DNA of 64,000 nt, taken from NCBI GenBank assembly GCA_020055645.1, contig CM034550.1:18055001-18119000 (forward strand), read 5' to 3'. Under the pieces are notes generated by a model. It did no database searches. It had not been told where the DNA came from and saw nothing but the letters and a program-made list of their open reading frames with translations. The translations under genes and the position numbers were made by a program. Source of the DNA: Tomocerus qinae (taxonomy: Eukaryota; Arthropoda; Collembola; Entomobryomorpha; Tomoceridae). Positions 38,246 through 52,932 of the stretch are shown here, piece by piece; position 1 is the first letter of the stretch, and every line of letters begins with the position of its first letter.

Positions 38246-40779
38246 ATGGGACGCACCAAGAAAGACGACAGTTCGTCATCCGCAACAAAAGCCGTGGACG
38301 CCAAGTCAAAAGCAATTGAGAAAGCAAAACAGCGCCAAACCCGAGAGCGGGCCCAGAAAAGCTACCGGGAGCACTCCGAGTCGGAAGAGTCCGAGAAAGA
38401 GGTTGCTTTTAAAGATGAAGAAGTCAAATTTTCGGATGAAGAAATGTCTGCATCGGAATCTGGGTCAGATTGGGCTGGTGAGAGTTCTGGAAGTGAATAT
38501 GGCAAAAAGAAGTCCAAGGGGAAGAAGGGCAAGGCTGTAGCTAGGGGAAGGGGCAGAAAACCCGCGGCTTCCCCGAAAGGTAAAGGAAGGGGGAGACCCC
38601 CAGCGAAGGGGAAGGCGAAAGCCAAGGCATCTCCTGCGAGCAGCAGAAATGGAAACAGAAAAGCCGCCGCCAAACGTTATCGTGATGATTCTGAAAGTGA
38701 GTCCGAAGCCGCCAGTTCTGGAAGTGAATATGGAAAGAGGGCAAAGCCAACTCCTAAGAAAAGTCCATCGAAACCAGCTCCCGCCCCGAGTTCCAGAGGT
38801 CGCGGACGTCCTAAGGCTGCTGCCAAGTCCTACAAAGAGATATCTGAAGATGACTTCAGTGAGGAGGAGGCACCAAAAAAATCCGCTCCTAAGAAATTTA
38901 AAAAGGATGAGTCCGAGGAAGAACGGAACAAGTCCGATGAATCTGGAAGTGAGAAAAGTGAAAATGAGAGCAAGCCCGCTAAAGCTACCCCAAAACCTAA
39001 ACCTCGTGCTACTGCATCTAAACCTGCCAAGAATGGAGAGGATGAGGAGGACGGATTAGATGAAGAAAAACCAGCTGACAAAAAGAAACCGAAAGAATCT
39101 GATGAGTCGGGATCTGCTGGTTCAGAAAGTGAGGAAGAAAAGCCGAAAGAGAAGCCTAAGGAAAAGCCTGCTCCAAAATCTGAAGCAAAGAATGGCGATA
39201 AAGATGACAAAGCTAAAAAGGAAGATGATGACGAAGAAGACGAAGATGATATCAGCGAGGAGGAAGAACCGGAAAAGAAGAGTGAGCCAGCAGCAGCACC
39301 ATTAAAGAACAAGACGGACACCGATTTTGATTCCATTGATTTTGAATGCACTAAAAAATCGTCGAAAGGAGATGCTTGGAATTTCAAAATCTCTTGCTGG
39401 AACATCGGTGGAATCAAATCCTGGATTAAGGTAAATGAAATGGTTGTTTTCTTTATTTTTATCTTTTTTTCGGTTGGAAATATGGTGACAGGACTTTAAT
39501 GTTACATAATAGGTATTATCTATTAGGTAATGCCGATATAATATGGTTTGATTAATTTTTTACGCAGAAGAACGGGTTGGATTATTTGAAGCACGAAAAT
39601 CCTGATGTCATGTGCTTGCAAGAAATTAAATGCTCGGATAAAACCAAGCCACCAGAAGTCAAATCTATTTCTGGTTATCCTTTCACTTATTGGGAATATG
39701 CTGAACAATCAGGCCACCACGGAGTTGCAATTTTGTCAAAAACTGAACCGAAGAAGGTTACTAATGGTTTGCCCATCGAGGACTCGGATTCTGATGAGGA
39801 AAAGAAAGCTAAAGAAAAATTCAATGTAGAGGGACGGCTTCTTACAGCAGAATATGAGCATTTTCATCTCGTCAATGCTTGTAAGTCATTTCGTTTCTCT
39901 TCCTATATTTTTATTTTCCTTGTTTTGCATTGTATTTTATTTGGCATCCAGAGAAAATAATAATATGTAGTGTATAGTAATAAGTACATTATTATGTGGT
40001 ATTTACATCAATAACGCCATTTTATACAATTTTAATTTCACCAGAGACTAGAGACATTTTAGTATTTGTATCGTCAGGTGGTTCGATCCAACTTAAGGCA
40101 ATGTATATTTTTGCATCTAACATCACTTCCATCAGACTCAATCAAACTGTCCGTAAATATATGTTACAATTCTTGGATATTGAATTTTTGTAGATGTGCC
40201 CAATGGAGGACGAGGTGTACCATCTGAGAAGCATCCTAAAGGCTATCCCCCCAAAGTGGCCAATGGAGAGCGCCAAGAATTTGACAAACTCTTGCGAGTT
40301 TATGTCAAAAGTTTGGATGAAAAGAAACCTGTCATATTAACGGGAGACTTAAATGTTTCCCATGCCGAAATTGGTAATTTAAAAAATTCTTTTTTATAGA
40401 ATTTCAAAATAAAATTAATGTGAAGATTTAAATTCAAAACCAATAATGTTATTTATCATTCATATTTACATTTAAAGATTTAGCAAACCCGAAAACCAAC
40501 AACGCCACTGCAGGATTCACCAAGGAAGAGCGTGAAGGCATGACCCAACTTCTGGAGGAGACAAAGCTGTTCGATTCATTCCGTGAACTGTATCCGGACA
40601 AGAAGGCTGCATACACATTTTGGAGCTACATGCACAATTCCCGGCAGAAGAATATTGGATGGCGCCTTGATTATTTCCTGTTGTCCGAGAAGCTAAAAGA
40701 ATCCTTATGCGAAAACTTGATGAGGACAGAAGTGTATGGATCCGACCACTGTCCTTTGGTTCTTTTCATCAAGGTTTAA
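38246..40779 (+). CDS. Rrp1: Rrp1/APEX1, AP endonuclease with long basic-acidic N-terminal extension
   Basis: Base-excision repair enzyme that cuts DNA at abasic sites in the nucleus. Four exons (38246-39430, 39568-39880, 40194-40373, 40478-40779) give 659 residues; Drosophila Rrp1 has 679. Residues 1-380 are a low-complexity extension of alternating Lys/Arg, Ser and Glu/Asp runs. It holds three AT-hook-like cores (RGRGRKP about 100, KGRGRPP about 113, RGRGRPK about 184) and a repeated SSGSEYGK. The EEP-fold catalytic domain fills about 381-659. Active-site blocks are visible: WNIGGIKSWI, CLQEIKCSD with the metal-binding Glu, NAYVPNGGRG with the catalytic Tyr, GDLNV with Asp/Asn, GWRLDYFLLS and GSDHCP with the catalytic His. 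All are intact, so the enzyme should be active. The whole extension lies in exon 1. Confidence 0.95.
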
Positions 40780-43251
40780 AGAAAATAGACTGCCTGTGTA
40801 AGGAAGGGAAATTGCTGTGCGAGAAAAAGCGAAGAGACAAACGGACATCTATAAGGAAACAGGACAGACCACTTCACGTTATATTAGTTAACCTCATATT
40901 CAGGAATTTTTATTCATAAGTGTACTATCTCCTACTTTCCTTACTGGGTTTCTTTGATTTCCGAAAATTGCATAGTGTTACTCCTCTGAGCGTGTAAATG
41001 TAAATAAGATACCTATAGAAGCCTACCTTACTTTAATGGAATATACAATACAGTAATGTTGTAGATTAATTAAGTAATTGAATATTAAACAGTGGTAGAG
41101 GCAATTACATTTTATATTCAATAGATATTTTCCATCCAAGCCCTATTAAAGTATCTTTCACTCGATATTTGAAACGAAAATAAAATGATCAAAGGGTATC
41201 GCTTTGGTTTTGTAGCAGTAAGTAGTAAGAATTATCCAGCAAGTAATTGTTTAGTAGACTGCAGAAATTGGACAATTTCTTTGCTAATATAATAACCTAA
41301 TGATTTATCTTATAATTTTTGACGATCATTTAAATGCAAAAGACGAAACAAAGTGGATTACTTTTTAGCTACTGATACTAAAAATCCTCATAATATTTTA
41401 ATTTTAGTAATGTATTGTAAAAACCATATTTTTTCTTTACATTTGATTTACACTACTACTACGTCGACATTAGTGAATGTGAATGTGTACATTACAATTT
41501 GATTCTATCTATGTACTAGAAATAAAGTGTGAAAATATGATGTAGAATGTTATTATTGTCATTTTCAGTAGATGTTTGTTGCACTAACACTAAAAGTGCA
41601 TTATTAGGTATAAGTAAACTAGAAAACCTTGTGTGTAGGATATAACTACTAAAAATAGTGTAAAATAAAATAAGTGAATAGATTAGGAAAATGGTGTCTT
41701 TAATGTTTTCTCTCTCTATTTTCTATTCATAAAATGCAGTATTTGTCAAATTGGCTGCCTTCAACTGTAGACAAGTGATTTGCACATTTTTGTTGCACAA
41801 TTATTATGTGGATTGTAGAAAAGACTGAGTTGAAAGCGAAGAAAAAAGGCTGAATCGAATCTGATTATCAAGATGATCAGGTAAAAATAAATGTTGGATG
41901 CATCTCTCATGCATAAAAATCGAGTCAGGATCAGGATCTATAATATTTGGTCAGTCAGTCTACAAAAAGTGTTTTTTTGTTTTAACTTTTTGTTTGAAAT
42001 TGTACCTGTTGGTATTTTTGTCAGTGTCCTACCCAATTCCAATGTATATCACAAATTTTAATTACAGTGACAGGAAATGAAAACAAATCTTTTTCAGGTA
42101 GCGTGTACTTACTAGTACTTATACTTCTTTTTTATCACTACAATCTTATAGATAAAAAATAATTGTATTTGTCGGTTACATTCTCTCTTTAGCCTGATAA
42201 TTAGCAAAAAATCACCTGCCCTCTCCTAATGCTATGTATGCTACCCAATGTTGTAACTTTGCCTCTACTATAAGATATTGAGGTGTAAAATTTCTTAAGG
42301 ACATTCTTTACGTATAGCTAAGAGTTAAGAAACTTTCTGCAGTTGCAATATTATTTTAATAGAATCTAATTTGTTTGCTTAATGCAAGGATGTTATGTTA
42401 TAATATCTGCAATATATACATACAGAAAGTTAGTAGCTAATCAATTAGGGTAAATGATTAAGCCGATTCGGTTTAAAAATCTGTAGGTAAACCCTTCAAG
42501 TTTTCAATTGTAATTGTAATATCGTAATCGTACGTACTGTAATAAAATAACATAAAACTATCATTGGAAGAACTTGATTAATTTGCATTAAAATACACCA
42601 ATAAATTCTAAGTCCTTGTTCATCACTTCAATAATTAAAAAAAACTAATGGAACGTGGCAAGGGATGAGAAAGTTGGATGAGATGAATTTTTTATAAGAT
42701 GACCCTTGAAGAAAGCTTTGAAAGGAATAAGACACAAATTCCCAAGATTCAGAAACGACATTTATTCATTCACAAATTTGTAATAGGAATAGAATATAAT
42801 ATTAACACTACACGTACCCCCAGCGTAGCATAGCAGGGCAGTTTCATAAGTAACTCCTTTTCACAAGTATTCAACATAAAGCTACTCCAGCAGATTTAAC
42901 ATTACATTTTATTTTTTTATTTTATAATTTAGAGAATATTTTTATACAACAGAGCCTGACAGATTACGATCGTTCTTCGTTTTTCAAACAACTAAATCTG
43001 AAAATTGAAAGCAAGTGAAAAAAAGAAATAAATTAATTGGAGTGCGTACTCAGTGATTGTGCTCAACTAGGGTACGCTTTCGCTAAGGTATAACATCAGT
43101 TTATTTCTATTTTTTAAAACTTTCTGTGAAATCAAAGTTGAAATATTTCGCTAATTTATTAAGTTTGAAATATTTCTACCACGGATTCCTGGAGCCTTGT
43201 GTAAATTGAAGATAGAAATTTTGTGAGGGAACGTAGTTAGGTAGGTACTTC
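40780..43251. other. Convergent intergenic region between Rrp1 and VCP
   Basis: About 2.5 kb of AT-rich DNA between two convergent genes, expected to hold both 3' UTRs. No gene or repeat is supported. Confidence 0.4.
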
Positions 43252-46770
<3,519 letters not shown>

Positions 46771-49700
46771 TGTTACCCCCTAATGAAAATCAACCGGATA
46801 TTATATGCAAATATGATTCTTCTTTCGACAAACCAAACTGTAAAAATTTCTTCCACGAGTTTAACAGCTTTTCAGATGATACACAAATGAGGAATAGATC
46901 GATAACCAACAAGAATGTAATACTACTTGCAAGATTTCCAAGTTTTTGACGTGAAAAATGATTTTATCCGAAATGTCCGATGAAAGAAATGGTTCTAATA
47001 AAATTTACTCTTCCGCAGACTTTCATCAACTGAAATTGTCGACTGAGATGACGGGCGATTCTTCCGTCTTCCACAAAGTCAAACAAAACTTGCAATGTAA
47101 TGCAAGCACAGCACATAAAACGACGAAGAGAACTTCAAACACGAACGAGTCCCATCTCGCCTGTACTAGAAAAACTACACTCTTTGTTCCGTCTGTTGTC
47201 AAGGCATTCAACTCTGGCTCCGCACGAGCTAACTTTTTAGATTTTTTAGCATTGCTGTCATCTATCAAATACGTGTTAGATACCCCAAACTAAATCTGGT
47301 GGGTAAGGAACCAATCAATGTCAGTTATTCACTTCAAACGAGAACATTCATTATTCGTCCACATCATCCAATGAATAATTCCAGCTGATACAGGGTAACG
47401 AATATTGAAATGTCATTATTTCTGCAGTACTACTGTAGTCTCTATTACTAATAGCGCTTATTAACATACATATTCCGAAAACATACCATGTAAATAAGCC
47501 TTAACAGTTAACATTTTTCACCATTTTTCAATTAATATTATATTTATAATGCAAAGCTATCAAGACGGATATAATATGCCATCTGTAGGCATTTAGTTTT
47601 CCAACTCTAAAAATGAAAACTAAAATGATGCTAAGCGGAACTGAAGCTTGTTCAGGACCAAAAGTGTTTTCAGAAGGGTGGATGCTTCAAATTAAATAGA
47701 AAGTACTTTTTATTCGAAGGACGAGAATATTCTATCATTGAAAAAAATTTATTGCTTCGCTAAAGAAATTTTTGTCTCACAGATGTCCTATATAGCGTTT
47801 GTCATTTTTGTCATATTACTAGGCAACCAGCGCTGCTATTGAATTTTGAAAACTTTATGAGTCAAAATTTAGTCTGAATTTCAAGTTATATTAATACTAA
47901 CCCAAAGTTTACTTTTTATACAATGTATTGTATAAGCGCTTACGCATTTTGGAATTTGGTTCTCCCTAGTACCCCAAGATACATCAGGTAGGTAAATTTA
48001 TTGCTTTAGCAAGACTGTGGTTATAATATAGAGATTATTTCCTTTGAAAATTTGGAAATCGACAGTGTAGTTTTATAATGTCTGTCTAAATGACACTGTA
48101 TGACTGTAAGCACAATTAAATCGTTATCATCTCATCTGAGAATACTACTGGAATTGGACGTTACACACACCCTGTATATTGTAAACGTACTAATGTACAA
48201 ACCGTTTATATCCGAGTCATATGCTTTTATTTTGACTATGGCTAACATGAGTGAGTACTACGAAACGAAAATATGCAAAATACATCATGATATAACGGAG
48301 GACTATCCATACATGACGTCTGCAATTTGTGACCTTTTTGTAATATTATTACCCTAAAGCCCCACTAAGTCTTCTGTTCAAAATTTACAATTCCCTTATC
48401 CCAAACTTCCGAAAATTGTTTTATCTTATAGGCAGGCAGGCTTATTGTTTTCAAGCTAAGCTTTAGCACACAACAATGAGAAATATTATTATGACGCTAT
48501 ACATGATTTCATCTTAAAATTGATGCTAGTGAACTGTAAAAAACTTGCTAGACAAGTAATTAAGTAATTTGTGGCCTTATAGATAGTTTTGCAACTTAAA
48601 TAAATTGTTTGGAATTAATGTAGTAGTATTTTTTTATCCTAATTTATTTAGCACTCAATAAAGTATCAGTTTTATTTTATATTTTGTATTGAATGAACAC
48701 TAAATTCGAAATCAAACTTTAGTGGAAACTATTTAAAAAGCATCAAAAGCAAATAGTGAGCTTGCACCAAAAATATATAATCTAAGATAAGATAAAGTCT
48801 TTTTGTCTTAACACTTTCAATTATTCCAAGTACCTGGTACATAAATCAAGATTTTACTGTGAAATGACGCAGTTTCTAAGGTAAACTAAAAAAGAAAAAG
48901 TTTTAATTTCTAATTAGTAATTAGTTTTTCGGTGAAATTAGTGCAAATTTACATTAAAAACTGCTCAATTGATCTGTGTATTAGGCTTTATAGCTGTAAA
49001 TGTAAATGAACTGTAAAGCAACAGTTTTAAAATGAATACTATATTTTGGCAATGGTAAAGCCCCTCATTCCCTACATTTGTCGACGCTATTAATGGACGT
49101 GCTTATACGTGTAGTTTACGTAGTCGTGTATAAAGTGTAGTGACTGATAGTGAATCATCGCACCTAGCATCTGACATCAGGCACCAATTAGAAGAATTAG
49201 CAAAAAGTATTTAGACAGGTGTGCAATAAGCGCGGGTATCATTGAAATGTTCTGGACAGATACTTGATTAGTGTACCTTTAGTACTGTTTACATTTCGTG
49301 CAGCCAAATCCAGAAAGATTGATCATTTTTGTCATCAAGTCAACGCCTCTGAAACCTCCTTACGTCAATTTACATTCAGTTACCACTTTTGTGGTCATTG
49401 TTGTCCTATTCGATTAGTATTGTCAGTTTACTGACTGACTGGCTGGTTTTATTTTTTGTTGATAGGTCATAGGTCGCAACTTTTGGTTAAGTTTAAAAAA
49501 ATTCCAAATCAAATCGATAGTCAATACTAGTGTTCATTGGAAGTAAGTCAAGTGGCAGTTAGTCCTAGTTTCCATTACTGTCTTTCTGACTGCCATAGAA
49601 ACGTAACTGCTGCAAAATAATAATGGAAACGCACGTAACAAAACTTACGGCTGTAGAAAGTTACAGCTACTGGCTTACGCTTGTATGATGGTTGACTGCT

Positions 49701-50303
49701 ATTATTCAGGGCGCGAAACTTCATTTTCCATTGTGGATATCTGATTGGAATAATACTTTTGCATTATATAGTGAACAAATTTTTTTTTATCTTGATCCGG
49801 AAGTGATAATATATGACTACTAATATATATGACCCACTAATATATTAAGTTTAACTGAAAATAACAAATCAGTATATAAATTGAAAAAGTCACAATGCCT
49901 TTCAATGCTCTCACATTGAAACATATTCACTCTGCTGGCGAACTTTAAGCATTTTATTTGGTCTTCCAAATCAGTAAAATCAGGTGTTAATACTTTTCTG
50001 GTATCTATTTTGTATTTAAGTAGCAAAATTGAAAAATTAAAATCTGACGAAAAATGTTTGAGCGAAAAACCAATTATTTATTTTCAACTTATGAATGTAG
50101 ATATTTGAATCCCCGCCGAATGTAACCAGTATTCGTAGCGCACAATATGACGCATAAGAAACGCAGTAGCAGTAACTTTTCTACCACAGGAACTTTTCAA
50201 CTGTAGTAATGGGTACTAGGTCTTAGGAAGTGGAGGGGATAATATACTGAAACAACTATCATTGGACATTCAACATTAGGGCCCTTTTCAGTTATTTTCA
50301 ATC
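46771..50303. other. Intergenic between VCP and LEPROT homologue
   Basis: About 3.5 kb between divergent starts. It should hold the VCP 5' UTR and promoter and, at its far end, those of the LEPROT gene. The 111-codon frame at 46958-47293 and its antisense counterpart show no family match or splice support. No repeat is seen. Confidence 0.4.
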
Positions 50304-51255
50304 ATGGCTGGTCTCAAAGGTAAACACTTGCCAAATAATGAGTTTTGTTTTATCAACTTTGATTCTAATTCTGAATTCCATTAATTTTAAATTTTAGTTT
50401 CAGTTCGGATAATTAAATCATAATAGAGGCTAGTATTAATTTCTTGATATTTGTTTGTTTTTAAATTGATCCATTGCTTGTGTTTTTGCCTTTCATCTTT
50501 GGTCGTTATTCTGGAAAATATTTGCGTTCCTTACCGTGAAATTTTTCTGCATTGCGTGTGATGTCGGCCCTCACCTTTACATTTCCACTACAGCGTAAGA
50601 TTTATAAATAAACATTTAATAAAGTTGAAAATTAGTGTTTAAAGTGTCAATGTCCTTATTGCAGTTTAATTTAATCTCGATTTACTATTATTTTAATTAG
50701 ATTGGTATCGCTGGCGTTTTTTGGATCTGTTGGTATGACCTTCCTGGTTGTTGGCTGCGCACTTTACGAAAAGTATTAATTAAATTGCTAATAATAATGA
50801 TGATTGTTGATTATGGTGATAAACATGTAATTACACACTCCTATTTTAAATCACAGTTGGTGGCCATTCTTCGTCATAATCTTTTATATGCTTGCACCGA
50901 TCCCAATGTTACTAGCCCGTAGATACAATTCGTCTTCTGGAATGGGACCTTCAAATGCGTGTCAAGAGTTAGCAATTTTCCTGACGATGGGCATAATCAT
51001 ATCGGCTTTCGGACTTCCGATAGTTTTGGCTCGATCTCCTGTTCTTGCTCCCACGGTAGACAAATAATATAGATTCCAAAAAAATATATTTATGGAACAA
51101 AGATAAAAAATTCTATGCCAGTTTTTCTATTTTAATTGCAGATAACACATGCAGCGATGTGGTATGTAATAGCCGGAAATATTGTTGTATTCCTCACTAT
51201 TGTTGGATTTTTCATGACATTTGGAAACGAAGATATGGACTACACAATGTGGTAG
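50304..51255 (+). CDS. LEPROT: LEPROT/LEPROTL1 (endospanin) homologue
   Basis: Four-helix membrane protein of Golgi and endosomes; vertebrate endospanins limit surface display of leptin and growth hormone receptors, and yeast Vps55 acts in endosome-to-vacuole traffic. Exons are read as 50304-50319, 50594 alone, 50701-50772, 50857-51055 and 51142-51255, giving 133 residues (human 131). The product starts [20 protein letters not shown], then [52 protein letters not shown], and [18 protein letters not shown], ending DYTMW like DFSWEQW. The 16-nt first exon leaves G and the 72-nt exon begins with A, so one base is missing for the conserved Ala codon. The C at 50594, bracketed by CTACAG and GTAAGA, supplies GCA exactly. 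Without it the frame breaks. Confidence 0.88.
50594..50594 (+). other. Candidate single-nucleotide exon of the LEPROT gene
   Basis: The context is a pyrimidine-rich tract, CCACTACAG, then C, then GTAAGATTT. It splits the first 381-nt gap into introns of 274 and 106 nt. G (50319), C (50594) and A (50701) form GCA, the Ala of the family-conserved MAG-x-K-A-L. An assembly error deleting one base at the exon is the main alternative. Confidence 0.7.
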
Positions 51256-52932
51256 ACTGAATCAAGGTTCGCCGTTCGCCTCGTGTTGTAGAATAATGTT
51301 CAACACAAAAATCCATAATAAACTCAAGATTCTGTTTTCAACTACAGATTTCGCAAAGAAATGTGGGCTAAAATTAAAAAATATCTCAAGTCTGTTAAAT
51401 GTACACATGAATATAATATGTAGCTGACAAAAATTATCAGGAATTTGGTATCGCGACGCGACATTAATTAAATTGACTAGCGAAAAGCTTATAATTTAAA
51501 GTCAGATTGTTTGCAATGAAATGCAATTTTGTAATTTTACATTATAAACACTTTTTCAAAATTGCATTTTCAATCTACTTACTGAATTTGACCGTTTTTG
51601 CTATCGATGCAAAAGTTCAGAAAAACGCCTAAAATTTCAAATTCCTACATATAGGTGTATTCATTAGTCAAGTAAACTTATTGTTAACGAGTTCGCCTCT
51701 GCATTAATGTTTGCGATGTCGTTTAGTGGTAAGAATTATAATCGGTTTATTTAAAACATTCTCTGTACATTTTCGATGATTAATTTTGTGATTGCATTTG
51801 TATCTTATAAATATGTATAGTGTTGCAACACTTACTACAACATTTCCTCAAGTTTTGTCCCAACAGTGACTTACCTATAATCATATTATACTAAATAACT
51901 TTAACTAACTGAAAAAGCAAAATAGATACCGTAGAGTAGACTAATTATATAATGTACAATTTTTATAACCCGTAATAATTATATTTCCGTACATAATTGT
52001 TCGTTAGGCATGGTTTTGTTGTTACGTTTGTAAACTGTTTCTTCGTCGATGTGTGACTGTGAGAGTGTATTGTCGTCGTGTAGTCAATAATTTAGCGATA
52101 AGATAGTATAAACTTTTTATCAACGAAACAGTTAGTTGGAATGTAGTTTATTCCATTCCTTAGAGCTGTGTAGGCATAATATAAAAATAATTAATTGTTG
52201 CCCAATATAATTTTGTGCTACAACAAATTAATATCAAAATCGTTCACTTCACCACATGTTATATTATAATATTGTTTAGCTTTGCAACCAAATCGTCTCG
52301 TTGCAATATTGCAATCAAAAAGTGTGTATATTGAAATAAAATTAACACTTGGTAAACTATATATTGTACAAATGTACATGTACAGTAGTAAATTATTCCC
52401 TATTGAATACATTTATTGAAAACACTGGACTAGCGCTGTGGTGTCAATTATGTTTTTTTGCTAGAAATATTTCCTGTATTTTGATAGTTCTAAAATTTTG
52501 CGCCTCACTACCCTCCGTGTCCTAATAACCTATTTTGTTTAAAATTTTGTACTTATTTTGACGTTGTGAAGTTCTATGTGCACGACACTTTTCTCCAATG
52601 CTGTTGCTTTCCCCCTCACTTTCACTTATAGAGGAAAGTTTATCCATCCTGTGCAAATTTTGTTACATGCAGAGTCTGCACAGAGCGTTATGGAAACTTA
52701 ATAGTTTTAAAACATAAAAGTATTTTTTTATATTTTATTACCTCCGTTTGGTCGGTCTTGATTATTCAGGCCATGTCCGTAACATTTCGGTTCATAAAAG
52801 GTAGAGAAAGTTGAATGAAATGATCAAATAATTCCGTTAAGTTTCTATAATGATATTACGGATTTATATCGGAAAAAATTTCATGCGCCTGCTGCCGTTC
52901 TTTGTAACTTGCTTTTGAGTGAAGACATCATA
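51256..52932. other. Intergenic between LEPROT and b561 gene
   Basis: About 1.7 kb of AT-rich DNA with the LEPROT 3' UTR and the 5' flank of the b561-type gene. No additional gene, RNA or repeat is supported. Confidence 0.4.

Noticed and set aside
38830-39417. 195-codon antisense frame across Rrp1 exon 1
   Set aside because: It is a Ser/Phe-rich shadow of the Lys/Glu/Ser-rich extension on the plus strand.
46958-47293. 111-codon frame with antisense 80-codon frame upstream of VCP
   Set aside because: No family resemblance and no splice partners; the VCP start is explained by ATGAG at 46766-46770.
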